From NCBI GenBank assembly GCA_021234155.1, contig JAJEKV010000100.1, positions 3,324,116-3,388,115 of the forward strand: a DNA stretch of 64,000 nucleotides. Reading direction: 5' to 3'. The notes under the pieces were generated by a model that made no database searches, was not told the DNA's origin, and saw only the letters and a program-made list of their open reading frames with translations. Positions 57,715 through 64,000 of the stretch are shown here, piece by piece. Positions within the stretch are counted from its first letter, which is position 1; the number at the start of each line of letters is the position of its first letter. Source of the stretch: Isoetes taiwanensis. Lineage: Eukaryota > Streptophyta > Lycopodiopsida > Isoetales > Isoetaceae. The position numbers and the translations under genes are program-made.

Positions 57715-57930
57715 GGTCTTGAATCAACGATTAGGATCAAGAACAATGTGGATCGTAGGATCGATTACATATACCTCCTAAAGCCATGTGCACTATAGGA
57801 TATATCCCAAGGCAACCTGAGCCGTAGGATCTCGGACTGACGATCAAGATCGAATCAAGTAGGATCGTCTATATAGAATCTATATAGAAACTTCTAAGCC
57901 ATCTGTAACCATTGGATATGCTTGGCAAGC
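57715..57930 (+). repeat. left arm of the inverted-repeat element, continued
   Basis: 'GAGCCGTAGGATCTCGGACT', 'GATCGTCTATATAGAATCTA' and 'CTTCTAAGCCATCT' are the inverted match of 60776-60930. Confidence 0.85.
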
Positions 57931-58926
57931 TTTCTTCTCTCTGCTGCTTGTTATTCACGATGTCTGGCAAGGTTCTGTTGCACAATATCTGTAGAAGAAA
58001 TCAGGTCAAAACATTTTCTCTGAAACAAGTGAGAGATTGGAGAACATGAGCTTACTTCTTTCGACCTCTGTCTTTGCAGTTTCTCGTTGACTCTTTAATT
58101 CTGCACACCTCGAGCAAACAGACATTCTATGTTTTCTAGGAATTTTCACAAGACCCAATTCACTTTTCCACACCGGTGAAGTGTGAGTAAGAGATGTTTG
58201 CCGAGTGCAAGTCTCTTTGTACTCATTAAAAACATCTTTTTGGTGATGTTATCGAGTTAAATGATACATGTTCTTTGTTAGGTAGCTTCTCACATGTTTC
58301 TCTAAAATATTTCTTCATCCATGACACACGCCAGCAAGGGCATGCATGGTTACAACTCTTCTTGGTCCACAATGATCATCGATTCTTTGGATTTTTGTCG
58401 ATCTTTTGTGTATTCTAGACATTACGGTGGACCCTAAATGGTGGACAACCATAAAGCATTTTACGGCAAACTTCTTGATGGTTAATGTAGTGCAAGAAGG
58501 TGTTGCGGTCTGGTCTTACATGATAAGCTAAGTAGGCATTTCGGTGCGCCAATGTCATGGAACTGTAGTTGTCTCTAGCGCTTTCGTAATTTAGCCATAT
58601 TAAATCTGTTGATGCAACCCAATGAGCAGCATTTAGTTCTCAAAAGTCTCCTCATTTTGTGTTCATCCATAAGATTTCTTCTTCTTCTTAGAGAGAGCAC
58701 GCCCTCAAACCAAAATCCACCTTGAATTTCTTTGAAGATTGGCTTGAGAACATGTAATCTCTTTGTTCCTCGTTGGTGTCTTCATCTTCGATGAAACTTC
58801 TACTCGGGGGTGACTTCCTCCGTCTGAGTGGTGTGCTTGTAGAGGAAAACAGACCACGTGAAGTTGTTCAGGAATAGGCGGGGTACAATGTTAAAGGATG
58901 GTGATGGCCCATAAGAGGTTGTGGCA
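57931..58926. other. unique centre of the inverted-repeat element, no supported gene
   Basis: No long ORF is present on either strand. The minus strand may carry the 3' continuation (UTR or further exons) of the LPPPF-repeat ORF that ends at 58927. Confidence 0.5.
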
Positions 58927-59563
58927 TCATTTTGTTCTTGTACCATCTTGAAAAGGAGTTCTTGCAAACATCTCCTTTAGAGCGGACTGGAATTCTGCAA
59001 ATCCATGTGTCACAACCGTTGTTGTGTGAAGAGGAGTGCATGCTGGAGCGTCGTCCTCATTTGTATTGAAGTCCTGGTGAGAGAAATTGTAGTGAATCTC
59101 ACAGTCTTCTGTGTTTTCTGTGTTCCTTGTATGTTTGCACGAAGGGGGCGAAACTACAAAAGGGGTTTTCTGTGTTCCTTGTATGTTTGCACGAAGGGGG
59201 CGAAACTACAAAAGGGGGGAGGGGGGGTAGCTTGTTCTTGAGCACCCTTTGTTGTGGAGCTTCTGTAGGTCACGGGGATGGAACAAAGGGTGGTGGCAAC
59301 CTGCTCCGAACTGGTGGTGATTCTTTGGAAGGAGATGCCAGTGTGCTGTCTACAGGACTTGGTGACGGTTGGAAGGGTGGTGGAAGTCTGTTATGTGCTG
59401 GACTCGGTGTGTCTTCGAGAAGCAACAACGATGAAGCAGAGGTAGGAGTCGGAGAATGCCGGTCTTCACTAGAAATGACGTTGTTCCCAAGCGTGTCCTC
59501 AGAACCAGACGAGCTTGAGACAACAAAAGGTGGTGGAAGCTTGTTCACGAAGCGGTTCGTCAT
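58927..59563 (-). pseudogene. LPPPF-repeat protein, unknown function, frame-broken
   Basis: From ATG 59563 (MTNRFVNKLPPPFVVSSSSG) the frame carries LPPPF three times (NKLPPPF, NRLPPPF, SRLPPPF) spaced 33-45 residues apart in Ser/Pro-rich sequence. It breaks near 59270. Another frame continues with a fourth PPFVVSPPSCKH-like unit, then CEIHYNFSHQDFNTNEDD and FAEFQSALKEMFARTPFQ, and ends TGA at 58927. A 52-bp tandem duplication (59114-59217) contributes to the frame change. No signal peptide or known domain is seen. It is the only coherent ORF inside the inverted-repeat element. Confidence 0.4.
59114..59217. repeat. 52-bp tandem duplication
   Basis: Two adjacent copies of 'TTTTCTGTGTTCCTTGTATG' through 'GGGGGCGAAACTACAAAAGG', virtually identical. 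52 bp is not a multiple of three, so it shifts the LPPPF frame. Confidence 0.95.
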
Positions 59564-59939
59564 CTTGACAACTGCAAAATAGTAAAGAGATTTGAGAAAC
59601 TTTCTGTAATGCAGAGCTTTTCTTATTCCGAATACACATACGTAGTACAAGTAGAAGTTCCAGTACTAATCAAGTGAAAGTCAAAATAAAAGCTATTCTG
59701 GAATACACAAGAGTAGGATAGTAAAGCTAAACGTATTCAGGATCACATAGAAAAAGAGCAAGACGAAAATGATACCTTTAAAAGGAAATTTCGGCGCCTT
59801 CAGTTGCGTATTCCAGTCTCTGAGCTCAAGTCGCCAGCGCCAGCGCCTTCGATTATTATATTCAGAGACTGTATTCCGATTCATATAGAGAAACCATGGA
59901 CAGGTTAGTGAGAAAGTACAATGTACAATCATTTGCATG

Positions 59940-60150
59940 TCTGTTTCTTATTCCGGAATACACTTTCGCCTTCACTCGGCTTAAAGTATATTCGAATACA
60001 TTTTCGCTTTTTCGAGTGGAGGCGAAAGTGTATTCCGAATACACTATACACTTTCGCCTCCACTCGAAGGCGAAAGTGTATTCCGTAATACACTTTCGAC
60101 TTCAGTCGAAGCCGAAAGTGTATTCGAATACACTTTCGTGTTTTTAGTCG
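59940..60150. repeat. cluster of GAATACACTTTCG palindromes
   Basis: 'GAATACACTTTCG' and its complement 'CGAAAGTGTATTC' alternate at least seven times, with short spacers such as 'CCTCCACTCGAAGG' that are themselves self-complementary. The region can fold into several nested hairpins. Confidence 0.9.
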
Positions 60151-60175
60151 GACCGACGGTCCAAGAGCATAAACA

Positions 60176-60400
60176 TACATATACATGTTCTTATATTTGT
60201 CGCGCTCAATCTGGACCATCGGTCCGAGACCCTACAGCTCACGTGGTTTTTTCTTATGTTTGTAACACTTTGGACCGATCCTACGGCTCACGTGTTTTTT
60301 TCTTATGAGCGTTACAAACATAAGAAAAAACTGCGTGAGCTGTAGGATCTCGGACCGATGGTCCAGATTGAGCGCGACAAACATAAGAACGTGTATATGT
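60176..60400. repeat. foldback (MITE-like) inverted repeat, ~90-bp arms
   Basis: Left arm 60176-60268 ('TACATGTTCTTATATTTGTC' to 'TTTTTTCTTATGTTTGTAAC') is inverted in 60314-60400, with 'GGACCATCGGTCCGAGA' and its complement in the arms and a short loop. An additional single arm follows at about 60495-60610. The arms carry the header-family motif. Confidence 0.88.
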
Positions 60401-60599
60401 ATATTTATGCTATCTGGACCGTCGGTCGAGATCTACAACCTACATCGCTTTGGGAGAGATCCTAAGGCTTGGACCGATCCTGCGGCTCACGTGGTTTTTT
60501 CTTATGAGCGTTACAAACATAAGAAAAAACCAAGTGAGACGTAGGATCTCGGACCGATGATCCAGATTGAGCGCGACAAACGTAAGAACATGCATATGT

Positions 60600-61400
60600 A
60601 TGTTTACCCTATCTGGACCGTCGATCCGAGATCTACAACCCACGTCGCTTTGGGACAGATCCTATGGCTTTGGGACGGATTCTATGGCCCACACGACTTT
60701 GGAGCATATCCTACGGTTCAGATGGCTACGGATCCTATGGTTCACACGGCTTTGGAGCATATCCCACAGTTTTAGATGGCTTAGGAGTTTCTATATAGAT
60801 TCTATATAGACGATCCTACGGTCCAGGTTGTTTCGATCCCGATCATCGGTCCAAGATCCTACAGCTCACGTTGCTTTAGATATATCCTACATTCCAGATT
60901 GATCTTGAACCTTGGTCCAAGATCCTACGGCTCACATTGCGTGCTCGGGCCTTAAGGAGAGGCTTTTAAAAATTTTATATTGTTTAAGGGATTTGAACTC
61001 TAGTCATTGCCCTTTAAGCCCTCTTTTCTAACCACTAAATCAAGCATTGGCTTTTAAAAATTCTATATTGTTTAAGGGATTTGAACCCTTTAAGCCCTCT
61101 TTTCTAACCACTAGATCAAGCATTAACTTATTCATAAAATTAATGTTTCAAATATACTTAAGGGTATTTTAATTAACATATATCTAATTTCTAGGGTGTT
61201 CTAGATTTAACTGAAATGTTCTAAAAGTTTTATAATTTTCTAGAATATTCTAGATGCCCATGGCTAAGCCCCTCAATCTAAAAATAAAAAGTTTTTACTA
61301 TGGTGTTCTAGAATATTCTAGAAAGTTGTAGATAGTTGTAGAAAGTTTTATAATCTTCTAGATAATTCTAGAATATTGTAGATATTCGTGGGTAAGCACC
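60600..61400 (-). repeat. right arm of the inverted-repeat element
   Basis: 'GATCCTACGGCTCACATTGC', 'GTGCTCGGGCC', 'CATTGCCCTTTAAGCCCTC' and 'TTTTCTAACCACTA' are the reverse complement of 49780-49990. TTCTAGAA-rich DNA (61195-61400) then mirrors 49330-49720. A ~95-bp piece ('GGGATTTGAAC' to 'CAAGCATT') is locally duplicated at 60984-61125. Confidence 0.85.
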
Positions 61401-61776
61401 ACACTCTAAAAATAGAATTTTTTTTTGAAATTATAAGAAGAGTCCAAATATTATATTTTAGAATATTCCAGATACGAGGTGTTCCTGGGCTCGTTGGAAA
61501 GCTTATCGAAAGAGCTTTCCGTCGGTGTATGATTTGTATGGTGTTTCCTCTGTTTTGGTCGACGGAATCCACCTGACAGTCCCGGCCCTCTTTTGGCGGT
61601 GCTAGGGTTTGGCTGCAAGTTTCCTTTGGCCATAACTTCTGCATCTGGTGGCAGTTTTGGGCGTGTTTGGGCTTGTTGGAAAGCTCTTTAAGCACTCCAT
61701 CCAGTGGTGCTTAATTCCTTCAGAGCTTGGCCTGTTGGGAAAGACGGTTCAGGTCTGAAACTTCGGCCTTCCTCTC

Positions 61777-63560
61777 TTGGTGGAGATGACAAGATCCAGT
61801 CGCAGCCTGCCAAAACGTGCTTCTGGTGCTTCTACCACAGTTCATGGTGGAATTGGCAAAGAATATGCTGCAGATTCTCCCAGAATGAGTGTACATGATG
61901 CACACAAGATGGCTCGTGAGGGTGCTCTTTCGGCTCCTGAGAGTTTAGTCTCTTCGATGCATCTCAATCCTTTAGTGTTGCCCAACATCTCTTCTAATGG
62001 CATGAGTGTGGCCGCCTCAATTGAGACAGGAGCTCCATCTTCTTCCTCCTCTCAGTTACTTGCTCCAGTTTCCATCCCGATTGTAGTTGTAGCAACTACA
62101 GTTCGTGCTGCTGCCCACACGTCTGGTGAGACTGGAAGTCGTGTTGTGCCATTGGAAAACTCTTCCGAGAGTGTCACACCTCCAACGCACGTTGGAGGTT
62201 CCTCGGACCAGGTGGTGCGCTCTGGCCAATTAGCATCTCCAACACTCGTTGGAGGTTCTGGAGTTCAGGCAAGACCCTCTTTATCTGCCGAAGTTGCTGC
62301 TGGGCTACTAGCTCCTCCGACACAGGTTGGAAGTCCCTCATATCATTTCAGATCTCATATGCCTGTAGAGTGCTCCTCTGGACAGGCTGCACCTAATCGT
62401 GTTGCACGGGCGGCACCTCCAACACAGGTTGGAAGTTCCTTGGTGCGGACTACTTCTACAGGTAGTGCTCGGGTGGTGGTGCAACATCCATAAACTGGTG
62501 TACGTCCGACACACGTTGGAGGTTCCTCAGCGCAGGAGGAGTTTCCCCCTCTTCCCCCACGGCAGCCTGGGGCGACATCCTCTTCCATCCCCCGAGCTGC
62601 ATCGACCACACCTTGGAGATCATCTGATACAGTTGCTCGAGTTACAGGTGTCCGATTCTCTGAGTGGCTTTGCAAGGGCCTGGCGACTCCCGCCACCTCG
62701 GCTCGTGTCTCAGAGGCCATTGCCACCATGGTGGATAATAACAGGAAGGAAGTTGTGTCCTATCTCCAGCAATTGCAAGCTAAGCAAGACTCTATGGATG
62801 TCCAGCTCCCATCAGACGAAATGTTTTATGAGGTTCAGGAGTGCAGGGCAACTTTTGAGCGTTTTGGAGCTCCAGTGGTGCAGATTAGCCATGAGGATCA
62901 TGACGCCATGTGGAGCAGTTGGTTGCGTGTTCCGTGGTCTGCCACTTCACTGGCCCTCTCCTGGATTTAAAGCGCGTGGGATCTTGGCTGTCTGGGCACC
63001 TTCACAAGCTAGGGCTTCCTGCTTATCAATCTATCAAGCTTGTGGCAAAAGATCAACGTTGCTTTCTTTTGATGTTTGAATCTCCTGAACCGGCTACTCA
63101 ACTCATAGAACGAGGTGTTGATCCTCTCTGGAAACACTTCTTGCTCTATCAACAGTATGTTCCTGGATCCTTTCTAGCTAAGCCAAATGCCTTACGTGCC
63201 CCCTTCTGGTTTGCTATCAAAGATTTTCCTTCCAGAGTTACAGGATTCCAAGTTCATTTCTGCCATTGCTAATGAGATTGGACTCCATTTGCAACACTCC
63301 ATAACCAAAGGCATCACCAAGGTTTGCGTGGCAAGGCCCATTCATCGTGATTTGCCTCAAACAATTGTTGTCCAAAGCGGGCCCATGTTCTTTCCATTTA
63401 AGCTGTCCTTGTTGAATGGTCCTGAGCTAGCTCTCATGTTTCCCGAAGCCCCTCTCTTTGCTCAATATCGCAGGGTTCACCAACAGGATTCTCCATCTGC
63501 TCCTCCGGCACTCCATGCTCCTAGGTCAGCTCCCACCTCACACAAGACCCCCAAAAATGA
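61777..63560 (+). pseudogene. LINE-C ORF1 (DUF4283-like), frame-broken
   Basis: 238 codons open from ATG 61777 (MVEMTRSSRSLPKRASG), with five repeats of a PPTQVGGSS-like unit, to a stop at 62493. The sense then continues in other frames: VSYLQQLQAKQDSMDVQLPS (62728-62970), LKRVGSWLSGHLHKLGLPAY (62910-63272) and FPFKLSLLNGPELALMFPEA (63187-63560). The SWLSGHLHKLGLPAYQSIK segment parallels SWLSAHLKRLGLPQHQSLK of LINE-A. Confidence 0.75.
62170..62535 (+). repeat. array of CCAACxCACGTTGG hairpins inside LINE-C ORF1
   Basis: 'CCTCCAACGCACGTTGGAGG' (62176) and related sequences at about 62240, 62304, 62417 and 62505 are self-complementary and encode the repeated PPTxVGG peptide unit at 60-110 bp intervals. 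Confidence 0.85.
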
Positions 63561-64000
63561 ACTTGCATGTATAATCACTATGAAAACCACTATAAGCATA
63601 GTTTTTTATACAAATAATTCATAATGTCAACAAAAACCACATGTCTACCATGCTTTTGTAAAATCAATGCTAGTTTGTTCACAGTTCTTATACTAATTTT
63701 ATATCTTACACTAGTTTATTGAAATTATCACTAATTTACGAGGTAGCTTTTAAGCTATACATTGTAATATTATAATGTAGGATGATTTCACATACTAATT
63801 ATCATTATCATATATGTTTTCTGCACATAATTTTAGTGCTCTCAAGGTTTTTTAGCTAGTTCAAAAACCATGCTCAACTTTGTAAGTGTGGTGATGGTTT
63901 TGTTACATGGTTATTTACTATACTTGTTAACAATTTCTATTTCACTTGTTTATGATATTGCTTTTATTATATACTTATTTCAACTCTTAAAATAGCTATC
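63561..64000. other. AT-rich non-coding sequence to window end
   Basis: No ORF or repeat signature is recognised. It starts abruptly at the truncation of LINE-C, so it may be the edge of another insertion. Confidence 0.5.

Larger units (their letters stand above)
61440..63560 (+). mobile_element. LINE-C: 5' fragment of an L1-type element, 3' part missing
   Basis: A leader with 'GCTTGTTGGAAAGCTCTTT' and ORF1 starting at 61777/61786 are followed by a DUF4283-like region homologous to that of LINE-A. There is no endonuclease or RT. Sequence similarity ends near 63560 and gives way to AT-rich DNA. LINEs usually lose the 5' end, so loss of the 3' end here points to a later deletion or another insertion extending beyond the window. 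Confidence 0.75.

Overview
This window is repeat-dominated nuclear DNA from a land plant. The evidence is plant-type LINEs (ORF1 with a DUF4283-like region, ORF2 with endonuclease, reverse transcriptase and zf-RVT tail), Ty3/gypsy elements in minus orientation, LTR elements primed by initiator tRNA-Met, a Helitron with a classic 3' hairpin plus CTAG, and one recognisable cellular gene, a TAF15/TAF15b-like RNA-binding protein. There are no rRNA genes, tRNA genes, CRISPR arrays or bacterial operons. The species cannot be fixed from sequence alone. Low gene density and an unusual reverse transcriptase family would fit a large-genome plant, possibly non-angiosperm, but this is only inference.

Layout. 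1-4681: AT-rich non-coding DNA with small tandem duplications. 4682-6321 (minus): TAF15b-like coding region with no introns and three single-base homopolymer frame breaks. 6322-8299: non-coding. 8375-29383: a near full-length LINE (LINE-A, plus strand) bounded by a 13-bp target duplication. It is split by a Ty3/gypsy element (14870-25864, minus, TG..CA LTRs) and, in its 3' tail, by a 5'-truncated LINE (LINE-B, about 26191-29308, minus). 29532-30723: a small deleted Helitron placed exactly between two copies of a ~210-bp sequence. 30935-33470 and 36605-36660: satellite-like DNA with AATCT recurring about every 10 bp, preceded by a 'TTCTTATAAGG' header and followed by TTCnnGAA arrays. A gag-only LTR retrotransposon (33497-36604) sits inside this satellite.

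36925-41082 (minus) holds a decayed retroelement with a gag-like ORF1 and a divergent reverse transcriptase (GIPMG box, FIDDLCSLNN catalytic box). 43135-43474 is a (TAGA)~85 array flanked by a duplicated ~93-bp unit. 43943-48855 contains tandem duplications, a short LINE-B copy with a target duplication, possible exons and a duplicated 59-bp exon-like block. 49200-61400 looks like one large inverted-repeat element. A coding-poor LTR element (50025-57714) lies in its left arm, and its centre has a minus-strand reading frame with repeated LPPPF motifs and palindrome clusters. 61440-63560 is the 5' part of a third LINE whose 3' part is missing, and the window ends in AT-rich DNA.

The main story is nested insertion with recoverable order: host repeat, then LINE-A, then gypsy and LINE-B inside it. 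Separately, a dispersed family carries multi-unit heat-shock-element arrays. Most element ORFs are broken, so current coding capacity is probably low.
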